Shown one piece after another: positions 34,690 to 49,600 of a stretch of DNA of 64,000 nt (positions are counted from its first letter, which is position 1; every line of letters starts with the position of its first letter). Made by a program: the position numbers and the translations under genes. Below the pieces are notes generated by a model. The model saw only the letters and a program-made list of their open reading frames with translations, was not told where the DNA came from and did not search any database. Source of the DNA: an uncultured Clostridia bacterium. Its GTDB lineage: Bacteria > Bacillota > Clostridia > Christensenellales > Borkfalkiaceae. The DNA lies in NCBI GenBank assembly GCA_947626105.1, contig CANQQY010000001.1:124001-188000 (forward strand), read 5' to 3'.

Positions 34690-37600
34690 CGTTTTCAACA
34701 TCTTGAAGATCAATATCGTTATGGAGCGCAACGGTCTTTCCTGCGAAGTTGGCGCCGCCATTGACGAGGTCGCGGAAGTATGCAAGGCCGTTCGCGGAGT
34801 AGACGACGTATTCGCCGTCATACTCCCCGGAATAGACCTGTGCATAATCGTTGACACTTGCCGTGCCCTGCTGAACTTTGATCTCGCCGTTGTTGACAGG
34901 GTCGCCGTTCGTGTTGGATTCACCTGCCGACCAACCGACAAGGTATTCGCCGTCGTTCGTGAAATCGCTCTGGAATTCGCCGTCGAAGGTGATCGTGACA
35001 ACGCAATCCTTATCGATCGTCACGCCGTAGGAGCTGTTCGCGCCGTTGATACCCGTGATCGCACCGACGCCGCAGCACTTTTCGGTGAAGTCCGCCTCAC
35101 CCTTTACGGGGTTCTTAACAGACCATACAAGGTTGACAGTGCCTTTCAGGTAGCTGTTCGTGATCGTCTGTGTGTCGAAAGAGTGACCCGAGAAGGTACC
35201 GACCTGTGCGCCGTATGCGGTGAAGTTTTCGATCGTGAGATTGTTCACATGGTTTGCGCCCGCATAGCCGAAGAGACCCGCTTTGCCTTCATGATCCGCA
35301 ACGACCTTCATGTTCTTGATCGTGTGACCGTTACCGTTAAGGGTGACCCAGTGGCCGTCCAGTGCAACCCAGTTGTATTCATGACCCTGCGCGTCGGTCA
35401 TGAGATCGACATTGTCCATGTCGATATCGTTGAGAAGGTTGATCGTGAAGCTCAAACCTTCACCTGCCCCAGGGAACAGTTCGCCGTCACCATGGTTATT
35501 GTCGACAAAGACGAGCTGTGCCGGCGTGGAGACACTGACTTCGCGGATACGGCCGCCCTCAATTCTGTCGATCTGAATGCTCGAGTTCACCGTAACATTT
35601 TCAAGCGTCACATCACTCAAAGTGAGAACTCCGTTCGCTGCACGGGTGCCGCCGACAACTTCGCTGGGCTTGGTGCCGCTCTGTGCACCGCTCGGATAGG
35701 TGTAAAGCGCTTCGACAGTAACGTCTTTCACGCTGACGTGTTCCATACCGCCGCAGACGGAGGAGCAGAACTCACCGACAACCGCGCCGACGAAGAGATT
35801 CGCCATATTGTCCTTGGCGTAGTCATCAGTGCAGAAACCAAGCACCTCAACGTTTTCAAGCGTGACGTTGGTGATGTGGAAACCGCTATTAGGGTTCGTC
35901 ACGTTATTTGCCCTGTTGTAGTAGCCGACCGCGCCGCCGACCTTACGGGAGCCCATGACAGAAATATTCTTGACGGTGAGGCCGTCATAAGTGTAAGTGT
36001 CGCCCTCGCCCGTGTAGCCGATGATACCGCCGACGTTGTCGCCCTCGAGCTGAGAAACAATGCCATTCTCGTCGACTGCGGCAACGCCGTCAATGTGGCT
36101 CTGCAAGTCGTCTGCTTCGACTGTGGCATTCTGAATGTTGCCATAGCCGCTGCCGACCACGCCGCCGACCTTGTAGTTACCGACGATCACAATATGGCCG
36201 CTGACTTTTACGTCCTTGACCCAAACGGAGGAGAAATACCCGCCGACTACGCCGCCGATCGAAGTTGAACCGGAGACGATAGGATCGATCACTTCGACCC
36301 CTTCGATCGTGGTGTGATCATTCGCGTGACCTACGAGAGCGCCGACGCTATCCTTGCCCGAAACAACGGGATTGAAGATTTTGACGTTCTTGATGACCGC
36401 ATTGCCGTCCGTGTAACCGAAGAGACCCGCGTAGTCAAGCGTACCCACCTTAAAGACGCTGTGTTGAAGGCTTCCGTCGCCAATCAAAAGGCCGCGAACC
36501 GTATAACCTTGTCCGTCAAAAGTGCCCTTGAAGGGGTTCTGGCAAACTTGCGTGGGCTTATTGTTGACTTGTTTTTCTTCCCACTTTGTACCGCCGATCG
36601 GAGTCCATTCGCCGCTAAGGGTGACATCGTTCTCGAGGTAAACAGTTTCGCCATTGAAATCGTGGCCGCCGTTCACCATGTCGCGGAAGGTCTTCATGCC
36701 CGCTTCATTGGAAACATAGTAGCCGTCTTCTTGCGCCTTGAGGCCATTCCAAATGACTTCGATATCGTTGTCCGAGAACGTAGGGATTTCGCCTTCTTCC
36801 GTGCCGCAAGGACCCGAAAGGCCTTTGTTGGTCATGAGCGCATCCGGTGCGATGATCGTGACGGATCCCGTGTTGCCGCTGTAAGTAGCCGCACCGCCGT
36901 TCGGAACGAGTGCGCCCGTGTACCGCTCATAGACGCGGAAATTTGTTTCCACAAAGTCGCCATCTTTTGGCGTCTTGCCGTCGATCCCGATTGCGCTGAC
37001 GTCGATCGTGACGTCAACGAGCCTGTTGTCGGAGACGGTCACGTCTGACTTATGATCGGTACCGCCGAGGACACCGCCGACCATGCCATAGCCGTCATCC
37101 GCATTCTCTGCGCTCTGCGCAAGTGCAAGCAACTTGACGCTGCCGACCACATTGCCACTGACTGTCGCTTCGGTGTGTTCACCCGCAACAAATCCGACGA
37201 TGCCGCCGAGTTTGTAATTCTGGACAGAGAGTGTACCGACGGTGACCGCGCAACCATCAACGTGCGAATTGCCGCTCATGTGACCGACAACGCCGCCGAC
37301 CCACGTACCGCCGACGATCGTTGCATTTTGGATCGTAACGTTCGTGACCGTGGAATCCGTGATGCCGGACGCAAGCGCGCCGACAAATTCCGCCTTAGGT
37401 GCATTGATGTTTGCCTTTTCGATGACGAGATCCTTCACGGTTGCGCCATTGAGGTTGCCGAACAAGCCCGTCGCATATCTCGCCGTTGCGCTTTCGATCG
37501 TCAAACCCGTGATCTTTTTGCCGGTGCCGTCGAACGTGCCTTTGAAGGCATGGGCGCTATCATTCCCGATAGGCGTCCAGTTCACCCCCCCCAAATCAAC

Positions 37601-40600
37601 ATTTTGAGTGAGAGTGACGGTTTTTTCCGCAAAGTCGATCCCGCTGTTGACGAGGTTCGCGAAGTAGCGAAGACCGTATGCGGAGGAAACGCTAAGAGAT
37701 TCGACCGTAAACGTTCCGTCTTCGTTATACCCGCCCGTAAGGATGTAGTCCTCTCCGTAAAGGTTGCCCGAGAGCTCGGAAGAGCCGCTGTCGACCGTAA
37801 TGGACGTCGACGTGATCTTTACCGTGGAGGCCTGTGCTCCTTTAAGGTAGCTGCGGTAGCTGCCGACGAGGCCGAAGTTGGGAAGATCCGAAAGCTCATA
37901 GAGACGCAACGTATCATCACCTTCAAGTGCATACGCATTGACTCTGGTAATGGAGCCGTTGAACGAAGAATCGGTGATGGTGACAAGATGATCGCCAGCC
38001 TCCGCCGAGTCAAGTTCTGCCGTACCGATGAGACCGCCGACCATTGAGTAATAGACGGAGGTATCGACGCTGTTATAGTACCAAGCAAAGTTCATGTAGA
38101 CATTGCCGCCGACTTTGACGTTCGTGAGCGTCTCGCTTCCGAACGCGGTACCGATGAGGCCGCCGACCGCAAAGTTGCCATCGACCCAAGCATTCACAAC
38201 AATAACATTCGTCAAAGAATCGTGCATGGAGAGACCGATGAGGCCACCGACCATGATACCGCCCTTATCGTTGACACGGATCGTGCAGTTGGCTTGAATG
38301 ACATTGTACGTGCAGGACTGCGACGCGCCGACAAGACCGCCGACCGCATTGCCGCTGTAAGTGCCTACACCCGTAACGGTAACGGAAGCACCCTCTTCAA
38401 TCGTGATGTTGGAGAATGCGACATTTGCAGCATAGCCTACAAGCAGACCGGAATCGTTACGATCGCCATGCGCTGTACCGTTCACGGTAACAGTGTTGAC
38501 GCCTGCGATGGTGAGGTTTTTGATTACGACCTCTGTCGGATTCACTTCGTTCTTACCAACAGCGCCGAACAAACCGACGAACCGAGAACCCGAGACGTTG
38601 ATGTTGGAGATCTTGTGATTCAAGCCGTCGAAGGTGCCCATGAAGCGAGCGCCGTCCGTACCGATCGGCGTCCACGCCTCGCCAAGTTCCGCGAGGTCGA
38701 TATCCGCCGTCAAGAATACGTGCTCATCCTTAAAGTCTTTGCCGCCGTTGACCTTTTCCGCAAATGCTTTGAGGCCCGCCGCGCTGTCGATCAGGTAACC
38801 CTTGGTAACTTCGCCGGTGCTGTCTGCTACTGCGCCGTAGAAGAGCCCATCGGGAAGTTCTTCTTCCGTCGCATTGGTGACTTTGGAAGAGGAATCGGTG
38901 ATCGTCGTTGTGCTCGAATCGAGAGCTTCGCCGACAAAGGCGTGCTCAGACTTATCGAACTCTTCAACAGAAGAAGTGAGCTCACCTTCGAACGTGCTCT
39001 TCTCGATCGTGTTATTATTGCTTTCCTGAACGGAACCGAGGATACCGCCCGTATGAGCCGACCTGCCCGTTACATTGGCTTGAACGGTGATATCGCTCAA
39101 AGTAGCGCCGTACGCAAGCGCACCGGCAAGACCGCCAGCCCAGTTACCTTCCACATTGAGGTTGGAAGAAACTTTATTCAAGTTGGACTGTTGAAGGTGA
39201 CCCGTCAAACCGCCGACCTGCGCGCCCGCATGATCCGTAGTATCGTCAAACGACGACTTCGCATAGCTCTGCGCTTCGTCCGTGTAGGACGCATTGATCG
39301 TTACGTTCGAGATCTTGTCGTTCGTGATATAACCTGCAAGACCGCCGACAAAGTCGCCTGCCGTCTCGATCTGGATAAGCCCTTGGATCGTGACATTCGC
39401 AATGCCGCCCTTTGCCGCGTCGCCGTTATTCGTCCCGGCAAAGCCTGCGAGCGCACCGACGTAGTCTACCCTTTGAGCGGTGACTTTGATCGAAACATTC
39501 TCGATCGTGAGATTGGAGATGCCCGCAGAATCCTCATAAATTTCGTTATTGACATACCCGAAGAAGCCGAGATAGTTGTGCTCTGCGGACGTGATGATGA
39601 GGTTCGAGACGGTGTAATTCTGCCCGTCGAACACGCCTCTGAACGGGTGGTCGCTCGTTCCGATGGGCGTCCATTCCTCGGCCCCCTCTCTCGTCGCCAA
39701 AGAGCGGCGAGAAAGAGGTTCTGCTACTGTCGGCACACTAAGGTCGATGTCGCATTCGAGTTGAACGGTTTCACCTTCAAAACCTTCCTTGAAGGTCTTA
39801 CGGTTGTGTGTTGTTGCTCCGTCGTTCACAAGGGTGCGGAAAGTTTCGAGACCTTCTTTGGAGACGATATGCCAAGCGTTGTTGTCTTTGATGAGACCCT
39901 TGTCATTCTTATCCGCCCCGTGGAGGATGGTCACGTCGATCCTATGGTTGTCGTGGTCATCGCCGTCGACGTTGACGCCGTGCGCAGCCGCTTCCTCGGC
40001 AGTGTAACTCATCCTACCGATCATCCAATCGACGTACTGATCCTGATCGGCGTCGACGTGTTCGTACTCTACCTTGTAGCCCGCCAAGCCGTCGGGATCT
40101 ACTTCCATGTAACCGTCGCGCTTGATGGTGAGGTTCACGTTCTTGACGGTATTCCCGGTGGCGTCGAGGGCGCTGCCGTTGTCAATACCTGCGAGACCGC
40201 CGAGATCCTTATATGCGGTGAGTTTCGATTCCGCAACCGTATTATCAGTGAACTGTGCGCCCTTGCTGAATCCGACGAGACCGCCGAGCTTCGCGCCGTA
40301 GTCAAACTTCGGAGTCGAATCCTTCATGATCTTTTCGGGGAACGCCTGACCTTCGAGACCGACGACAACGACATTCTCGTATCCTTCAACGCCGATATCC
40401 CAAACGCCTTCGGAGCAGTCGTTATGACCCGCGATACCGCCGACATAGCTGTGACCCTTGACGACAGCGTTTGCAACGGTGATGTTGCTGAATGCCGTAG
40501 CCTTGCCCGTACCGACGACAACGCCGACGGAAAGGTTACCGGTGACCTTTGCATTTGTGATGTTGAGGTCTTTGATGACCGCACGGCTCGTACGACCGAA

Positions 40601-43600
40601 GAGACCCATGTTGTTGCCGTTTACGTCTGCCTCTGCCTCGGTGTGGGCGTTGTGGCCTTCCACGGTGAGGTTAGAGATCGTGTAAGCGTTTGCGTTGAGT
40701 GTGTACCCGCTGTCTTTGCCGTCGACCATGATCTTGACGGCTTCGCCTGCGGTTTCCTTATACGCAGTGAAGATGCCTTGGAATACTGCCTTAGGAGTCT
40801 CGTTCGGGCCGACTGTTTCGTCTGCACCGATCGGTTCCCAATCTTCGCCTGTAAGGTCGACATCCGCAAGCAGGTGGACAGTTTCACGGATGATCGTCTT
40901 GTGGTCGGGAAGCTGTTCGGCATATGTGTTACCGCCGTTGACCTGATCGCGGAAGAATTTGAGACCTTCTTCCCCCGTGATCTGGTATTCGGAAGTGACT
41001 TTGTTTTCACCCTCCTCGGTGAACCAGTCGGTATCCTGGACGAACGTATCCGTCGCGTCCGCATCATTCTTATAATGAACGACGTCGAGCGTGGAGTTCG
41101 TGATCGTGACCGTGCCGGTCGTTGTTGTCGTGTAGCCGCCGACAAGACCGTAGTTCTCGTACTTCGTCGAGGAAGCATTCTTCCAGCCGACGCGGGTAAG
41201 CGTACCCATGAAGTGCGCATCGTTGACGTTGAAGTCGGAGCTTTCCGCACCCTCACTCACGGTGAGCGCACCGACGATACCGCCGATTTGAAGGGTTGTT
41301 GCCTCCTGCACAGACGACGCTTTGAGAACCGCGCCGGAGTAGACGGGAGCTGTCGTTCCGATCGTGACGCCGTCCTCGGCAACGCCGACAACACCGCCGA
41401 CCTTGAACGAACCGCTGACCTTGACATTTCCGTCAGAGACGTACTTATCGCCTTCGTCATACTTCACGCCAACGTAGATGTCGTCGAGCTTGCAAGCCTT
41501 TGCGATACCTGCGACCGCGCCGACGTTCGGCGTATCGGTCGTTTCGATCGTAAGACCGTTCACGGTGACGTCGGAGATGGAGCCGCCGTCGATACGACCA
41601 ACGACTGCGCCCGCGTTCCCAACATAGCCTTTGAGCTCTGCGGTCGTTACGGTGATACCGGAGATCGTCGTTTTCTCTGCAAGGGCGACAAGAGCGCCGG
41701 TGCTGCGCGAATCAGCGGTCACGTTGATCGTAACAGTCGTACTAAGAATGTCGAGATTGGAGAGCGTTGCGCCGTCCGTGTGACCGAAGAAGCCGACGAG
41801 ATCGCCCGTACCCGTGTATTTGAGATTCAAGATCTGCCAATTACCGGCCGATTCGCCTTCGCCGTAGCTGCCGTCGAAGGTGCCCTTGAAGGCGTGCTCG
41901 CTGTTGCCGATCGGCGTCCAGCTCTCGTAAGAGCCGAGGTCGAGCTGGTGCTCTGCGTTCAACTCGTCCGCAAGTTTGACCGTCTTATCTTCGCCTGTCC
42001 ACGAGCCTGCGTTCACGAGGGACGCAAACGTGTTGAGACCGACAAGCGAGAAGTTGTAATAGGTATCATATTTCTCGGCAAGAAGATCGCTAAGTCTGCG
42101 GCCGAACTGCTCGCCGATGACGATGTGGATATCCGCCTCGGAGCCTTCGGCGACGTAGCCCTTGAGCGCTTCCGCCATTTCCTTATCCTGCGTGGATTCG
42201 AATCTGCTCGTATGACCGAAGATGAAGTCGCCCTTCGTGATCTTGCCGTCATCATTGAGGACAAGGTTGTAGCCGATGAAGTCGTAGCAGTTATCCGTCG
42301 AAACGCCGCTCACAAGGTCGAAGTCGACAGCGACAGCTTCGCCGTTCACGTTGACCTTATTGTCGTTCGTGATGAAGATACGAGCCTTTCTCGGGCCACG
42401 ACCCGTGTCCGATTCTGCGGAGACGAGCGAGTAACCTTTTGCCTTCTCGGCGTTCTCCGGGTCGCAGACAACGTTGATCGTGTTGCCCTTCATCCAGACT
42501 TCGTACTCGTCAGTCTCGGACGATGTTGCAAGGTCGATGAATGCAGACCTGTTGCCGCCGGATTTGCCGCTGATCGCGCGTGCCGCGTCGGTGTAGACCG
42601 TGTTGTTCTCGACCGTGATCTTCGCGCCCTTTACGATGCGGAAGAACTTCACGACAGCCTCGTGGTAAGGCTTATCGGCCGAACCGAATACGTTGCCGCT
42701 GATCTCGGAGCCGTCTTTGATCGTTGCATACGCGAAGATTGCAGTCGCAACGTCTTGATACTGATCGCTCGTCGCGCTCTCGTTGGAGAGCACAACGTTG
42801 TTCGTGAATACGAGTTTTGTCGTGACGACGCCATTATTCGACGAATGCCCGAGAATGAACGTTGCATACATTCCGCTGTATCTTTCGGGAACAATGTCTG
42901 CGTAGCAGTTCGTCACGGTGAGGGCGTCGACGACGGGAGCCACACCTTCTGCGCCCGCGCTCAAATCGATGTAGCTGTTGCCCGTGAACTTGATACCCGT
43001 GAAGGTAAATTCTGCCGTAGGAGCCTTATCGTTCACGTTGGTGTTGAAGCCGCCGAGACGGAAGATCTCGTTGTTGACAACGGCTGTGTAGTTGTGATTC
43101 GAAGCGGTTTCTTCTGCGCCGAGCGTGTCGCCTGTGTAGGTGACGGTCGCGTTGCCGTCGCCGTTGGTCGTGGCCGCGAAGGTCACATCGCCGATCGAGA
43201 TCGTGATGTTGGAATTGGTCACAACGACCGTAGGCGTTCCTGCATAGAAGCCGAACGGAGCCGCCGCAAAGTCGCTTGCCTTCGCCGCACCTACACCGTT
43301 CAAGAGCTGTACCCATGCGTCAACGGTGACGTTGTCGATCGTCGCGTCTTTGGAAACGACCTTCGCGACCGTCGCCTTCGTGGCGTCTGCGTCGCCCGCG
43401 AGCTTGTTGATGTTGAGGTCGCCGAGGACGAGGTGCTGTACGGTACCTGCGAGGTTGCCGAACAGAGGCCCGTAGAGACCGACGATCTTGTAGGTCGGAG
43501 TGCCCTCGAAGCCGTAGCCGCCGTTGAATGTACCTTCGAATGCGTAGGTTTCGTTACCGATACCGACCCAATTCGTCTGGTAGGACACCATGTTGATATC

Positions 43601-46600
43601 GCTGCCGAGCGAGACGTCTTCACCCTCGAAGGTGACGCCGTGATTGACGAGTTCCGCAACATTGGCAAGACCAAGCGCAGTCCTTGCGATTACGAGAACG
43701 TTCGCCTTGCCGTGTGCAACCGTGCCGTTGAAGAAGTTTACCGAGAGGTCAAGGTCGGTCGCCGTGATGTGCGCGTTGACCGTGCCCGTGTATGCCGTAT
43801 TGCCGAACACCGAACCCGTGCTAAGAGAGGAGTCAACCTGAACCTCCGCCGCGGGAAGGACGCCCTTGCCGTTTGCCCAATCGTCCGTCGCTACGCCTTC
43901 GAGCGCGGAGCCGACGAGGCCGTAGTTGTAGACAAGGTAGTTGAGGTTATTCGCCTCGTGGTTGTTCGTGAGCGTGCCTTCGAAGTACACGCCGCTGACC
44001 GTAAGGCCGTCCGCCGCGCCGACGAGCGCGCCGACCGAGCGTGCGTGCGCCGCATCCGTCGGGGTCGCCGTAACGGTACCGTAGACGGAAATGTCAATGA
44101 GGGTGGAGTTCTTCGCAACGCCGATGACCGCACCGACATTGTCCGTACCCGTGACGTCAACGCCGTCGAGAACGAGGTTCTTCACCGTCGCACCGTCGGT
44201 GAGCCCGAAGAGGCTACCCGTGAGACCGGTAATGCTGTGGCCCTGACCGTCGAAGGTGCCCGCGAAAGGAACCTTTGCAGGGCTGTTCGTGATAGGCGTC
44301 CACTTCGTTTCCGCACCCATTTCAATGGAGGCGGTCAAGACGGCTTTGAGCAGCTTGCTTTCCTCTGCGGAAGGCTGATAGGACGTTCCGACCACGTCGA
44401 ACATTTTGCTGAACTCGAGGAGGCCGTTCTCGTTCCCGATTTCGAGAACGCCGTCGTGCATATAGAAGCCATCGGCAAGTTTCGCATAGAGATGATTCTC
44501 GCCGCTGATGGTGACGTTGGTAGCCTTGTCTCCCGCTGTACCATGTTTGATTCCGACATAACCATCATTCCATACATAGCTTGTATGTTGATTCATTGTG
44601 GCGCTTTCAAACTGATGAGGAGTTCTACGGAATTCGCCATCGAAGGTGACATTGCTTACCGAGATGTTCTCGCCGTCCGTTGCAATACCTGCAACAGCGC
44701 CGATATACATACCCTGGGCACCGCCCACACCTGCATGCTTGGTTTTGGCAAAATTCCAGCCACCGGTAATTTCCAAGATAACATTACTAAGCGTTGCGCC
44801 ATCGACGACTGCACCATGCTGAATGAAACCCGCGATACCGCCCGCAAGGTGACAACCGCTTACGGTGATGTTTTCAACGGTGAGATTCTTGAAGGTGTTG
44901 CTTGATCCCTCGCCTGTGAAGCCAGCGATACCGCCGATGTAATCGGTGCTCACCGAAACATCTTGCTGAATTACGCTACCGCTGTCCTTCGTTGCAAGGA
45001 CTTTTACCGTGTCAAGAGCGGAGTACTCGCTCCGACCGACCACGCCGCCGACGTCTACGTTGCCGGTGATGTTGATCGTGCCCTGAATGGTTACATTTGT
45101 AAGGGTTGCCTGATAAGCGCGTGCGACAAGTGCACCAACGCCTTCGGTTCCCACTATGGTACTATCTGTCACAGCATTGATCGAGACATTTTTAATGATA
45201 ATGTCGTGAAGTTTTGTACCGGTATTCCCTGCATAACCGAAGAGACCTGCATTGTTGCATGTTCCACTGATTGCAAGGTTTTGCAATTTGTACTGCTCCT
45301 CACCGAGCTTCATCGAGAAGTCACCGCTGAAAGGAGTCGTCGCTGTGCCGATCGGCGTCCAATTGGTGATGTTCGCTTCTGCAAGGTCGATGTCAGCCGC
45401 CTGAACGACATACAGGCCGGAGAAGTTTTTCGCGTTATCTTCGTAAGCGCCTGTGCCGTTGACCATGTCGCGGAAGGAGCCGAGACCAAAGGCGTTGTTG
45501 ACGTAGTAGTGATCCTCGTGGTCCGCAACGTGCTGGACGAATCCGAGAGGATCTTCGAACGCAAGGTCGATGATCCAAACTTCATGTCCCTTTCCGGGCG
45601 TGACCTTATTCCCCAATTTCGCGGGTGTGAACTGATGCCCTTCGCCGAAGTCGGCGCCGAGGTAGACCTTGCCCGTATACATATTGAATTCGTCGCCGTC
45701 GATCGTGCCGGCCTCGAATGCGATGAAGTCGAAGCTGTTCTCACTCGACGTCTTAACAGCCTTGTAGAGGTTGGCTTCGCCGTTGAGGGTGTTGCCCGTG
45801 CCGAGGAGATAGACCTGCGCATGGCCTTCGCCCGTGACGGAGAGGAAGTTGCCGCCTTCTGCGACCACGGCGTTCGTATCGAACTTCGCCGCGTAAGGCT
45901 CTGTTCCCGTCGAATCGCCAAGGGTGAACGCCGCAAAAGCGTTGCCCGCGCCGTAGACGGTGTTGCCCGAGATCGTAAGCTCGGCATTCTCCGCCATGGA
46001 CGTGAACTTGACTGCCGCGAGGGTGTAGCCCTTCTTGTCGCCCTCTGCGCCGAAGGTGTTGCCGGTGATCGTCGCTTTGGCGAGCTTGGTGTTGATAAGG
46101 ATCGCCATGCTGTCCGTATCGGGGCTCCGTCTGCCCGGCAGTGCAGCGTCGTTATCCGCTGTGGACTGTGCGGAAAGAATCGTGCTGTCCTCAATGGTGA
46201 GTTTGAGCGCGTTCGCGCGTTCTGCGGACGAAGGTCTGCTGACGATGAACGCCGCGTTGCCCGACCTGTCGGACCCGGCCTGAAGGTAGCCCTTTCCATC
46301 GGACTTGCCGTCCGCATTGCGTCCGCAAGCCTCGACGGGGTTGACGTCTGCATAGCAGTCTTTGAGCGTCAAGGATTTGGCGTCCGTCACGTCGATATAA
46401 GTGCTCTGACCGGAATTGTCTTCAAACTTGACGTGTTCAAACGTGAAGTCTGCATTGCCGAGTTCGAGCTTCCGGTTGCGGATCACGAGCAGGTAATCGT
46501 TTGCGCTGCTCAAAGCGATGCCGGCAGCCGCAGGCGTCTTGCCCGTAATCACAACGGAAACTTCTCCTTCGGCGTCCCACGTGACGACGACCTTGCCTGC

Positions 46601-49600
46601 GTTGTTCTCGAGTTCGAGTGTGACATTGATGAACTTCGTCCCGTTCGTCGCCGACTTCGCGAGACCGTAAGTGTCTTTGAGGAGAGAAGTCTTGTCGCCA
46701 AGGGCAAACGTCGAAAGCGTAAACTCGTCGAGCGTTCCCTTGACATGGAGATTCTGGATCGTTGCGTTGTCGAGGTACCCGAAGAGCGGATCTTTGAGTC
46801 CTTCGATGTAAAGCCCTTCTTCGCCGCCGTCGAAGATGCCCTTGAAAGGCGTATCTTCGGTTTCGCCGATCATGCCGAAATCTTCGTCCTCGGGGATCGT
46901 GACTCTGCCCGTGAGCGTGACGGTCGTCTTTTCACCCATACTATCTTCATACGGGTTCGGATCCTTTCCTGCGATGTCGCCGTTGACGCTGTCGCGGAAG
47001 GCGCGGAGTGCGTCATAGTTCGGGATCTCATAGTTAGGCGTGCCCGTAATCTCGGAACGCATATCGACGTGCATGTTCCACTTGCCGTTGTTGCCGTCGG
47101 CGTCGGTTTCAAAGATGTAGATCCTGAATCCCGTGTATCCGCTGAACGGATAGTAGGTTTGCAGATAGAAGTCACCCTTGATGTGACCTTCGGTCGCCTT
47201 GATGAAGCCTTCATCTTCGGCATCAAGGATAGGATCGTATGTACCGTAGTACCAAACGGTGCCGCGGTCTTCCGAATCGGTGAGCTTGCCGAGGAGTTCC
47301 CATGCGGACTCGCCGCTCGGCTGAGGCTTCTTCTGCCAAATCGTCTTTTCAACGGTGTTGAAGTAGACGTCCCAATCGTTCGCGTCGTCGAGAAGCGCTT
47401 TGAGATCTGTATCGGCGTCGGCGGGATCGACTTCGCCGCTGAGCCACTTGGTGCCCGCAAGAGGATCGTCGGAATTGACAGCCTGCCAAGTCTGCACGCC
47501 CTCTGCGTCGACAGACGTGAGTGTGTAAATAATGCCGTGTTTGGTTTCGAAATAGTAGTCGCCGACAAGCGCGCCCTCAACATGTACGGGCGTCTCTTTG
47601 CCGTTGAACCACTTGCTGCCGCGGTCGCCCTTCTCGCCCTTCGTCGTGAAGATGTTGACCCACGCGCCTTCCTGCATCTGATAGATGTCGCCGGTGGCCG
47701 TGTTGAGATACATATCGCCGTTCTTCGCATCTGCGACATAGACTTTTTCGTTCTCAACTTCTTGTTCTTTCGCCAAGACGGGTTCGCCCTTGCCGCTATA
47801 CAGATAGTTGCCGCGTTCGCCCTTGATGTTGAGCTTCTTCGTCCAGGAAGCGGACTCTTCGCCGAGCGCCGCGTTGCTGACGTAAACGTCGCCCGTCAAC
47901 GTATCGAGGTAAAGGTCGCCGTAAACGCCGCTTACGTTCAGCGCGTTAGGATCGCCTTCGCCCGTGTGCCACGTGCTGACATAGAAGCCCGTGGGTCTGC
48001 CGTTGAGATACCATGCGCCGTGGACGTTCGTGATCGTGTCGCGCAAGGTGACGATCTTTTCCCACGTGCCGGTTGCGGCGTCGCCTTCCAACACATACAC
48101 GTCGCCCGTGTTGACGTCGAGATAGAAGTCGCCTTCGTAGACGTTCGGGCCGGTGTAGTTTTCACCGTCCGCCGGAGACGTCGACGTGACGGGCTTGCCT
48201 TGACCGGAATGCCAAACGGTACCGTTCTTGCCGTCTTCGCCGGCCGCCTTCACTCCCGTGTCGTGGGCGCCGATCTGCCAATTGCCGTCATCATTGATAT
48301 AAGGCGTGTCGCCCGGCCTGCCGTCAGCGCCGACTGCGGGACCGAGATCCTGATCGCCGATGTGCCAATGATTATCTTCGCCGATGTAAGGCGTCTTGCC
48401 GTCTTCGCCCTTCTCACCGCGCGCGGGAATGCCCGTGGGCGTGTTGCCGACCCACCATTCGCCGTCTTCGATGTGGGGAACTTCGGGTTCGACCGTGAGA
48501 TTCACGAGTTCCGTCCAATCGCCCGCGTCCTTTATATATATAATGTTAGAGGAGCTGTCGAAATAGTAATCGCCGTCACGGGCTTCCGCAGGATCTTCTG
48601 CCGAGGGTTTGCCCTCGCCGTGGTACCACTTTGTACCGGGGTTGCCCTGTTCGCCCTGCGCGCCGAAAGATACGGGTTCGCCCCAACCCGCTACACCACT
48701 ATAAGTACCGTATGTATAGAGGTTGTGATTCGCCGTATCGTAATAGATATCGCCCTCGTGGAACTCTATTCCGTCAAGGTCGTGATTGTCTTGAGGTGCG
48801 ACGGTGCCGTAATACCACTTATTCCCGGGGTTGCCTGCGCTCCCCTGTATCGTGATCCCGAGATCCGTCCACGTCTCTACGCCTTCGGCGTCCTGACGCT
48901 GATAGAGTTTCCCGGTCGTCGTATCAATATAGAAGTCGCCATTCTTGGAGTCGGCAACAGGCGTATGATCATTGGGATCGCCTTGGCCTTTGAGCCACTT
49001 CTGCGCATCGCCCGTTGCGCCGGTTGCGCCGAAGGGAACGCCGTCGCCCCATGCCGAACCGTCGTAGGTGTAGAGAAGGTGATTTTCCGTATCGAAATAG
49101 ACGTCGCCCTTGTGGAGATCCTGATCCTTGAGGGAAGGAGTATCCTGCGTGGGTTCGCCGGTGCCGCTATACCACTTGTTGCCGGCGCTGCCGGAATCGC
49201 CCTTCATGGAGATACCGGTGTCGTCCCATTTGTCAGCGCCCTTCTTATAGATCTCGCCCGTTTCGTTGTTGAGATAGAAGTCGCCGACATTCGCATTCTG
49301 CAACTGCTCGTAAAGCGTGGGATTGCCCTCTTGGGTGATCGTGTTGGGATCGCCTTCGCCGAAATACCATGCGATCTCTTCCTGGGGAGCGGGCTCCTTA
49401 TGAAGGTTGCCGATCGAATCGCCCCAACCGGACGCGCCTTTCATATAGACGTTGCCCGTAGCGGTATCGAGATAGAAGTCGCCGACTTTCGCCGATGCGG
49501 GCTTGTCGTTCGTGGGCGCACCCGTATCGGTGTACCATACCGAGCCGTTGACGTCGGTCGCGGGAGCTGCCTCGACCGTGACAACGTCTTTCCAATGGCC

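Noticed and set aside
38222-44905. Very long plus-strand open frame (over 2,200 codons) opposite the giant gene
   Set aside because: It is antisense to a clearly repeated, domain-bearing protein and shows no domain, repeat plan or ribosome site of its own. It stays open because the sense strand rarely uses TTA, CTA or TCA codons.
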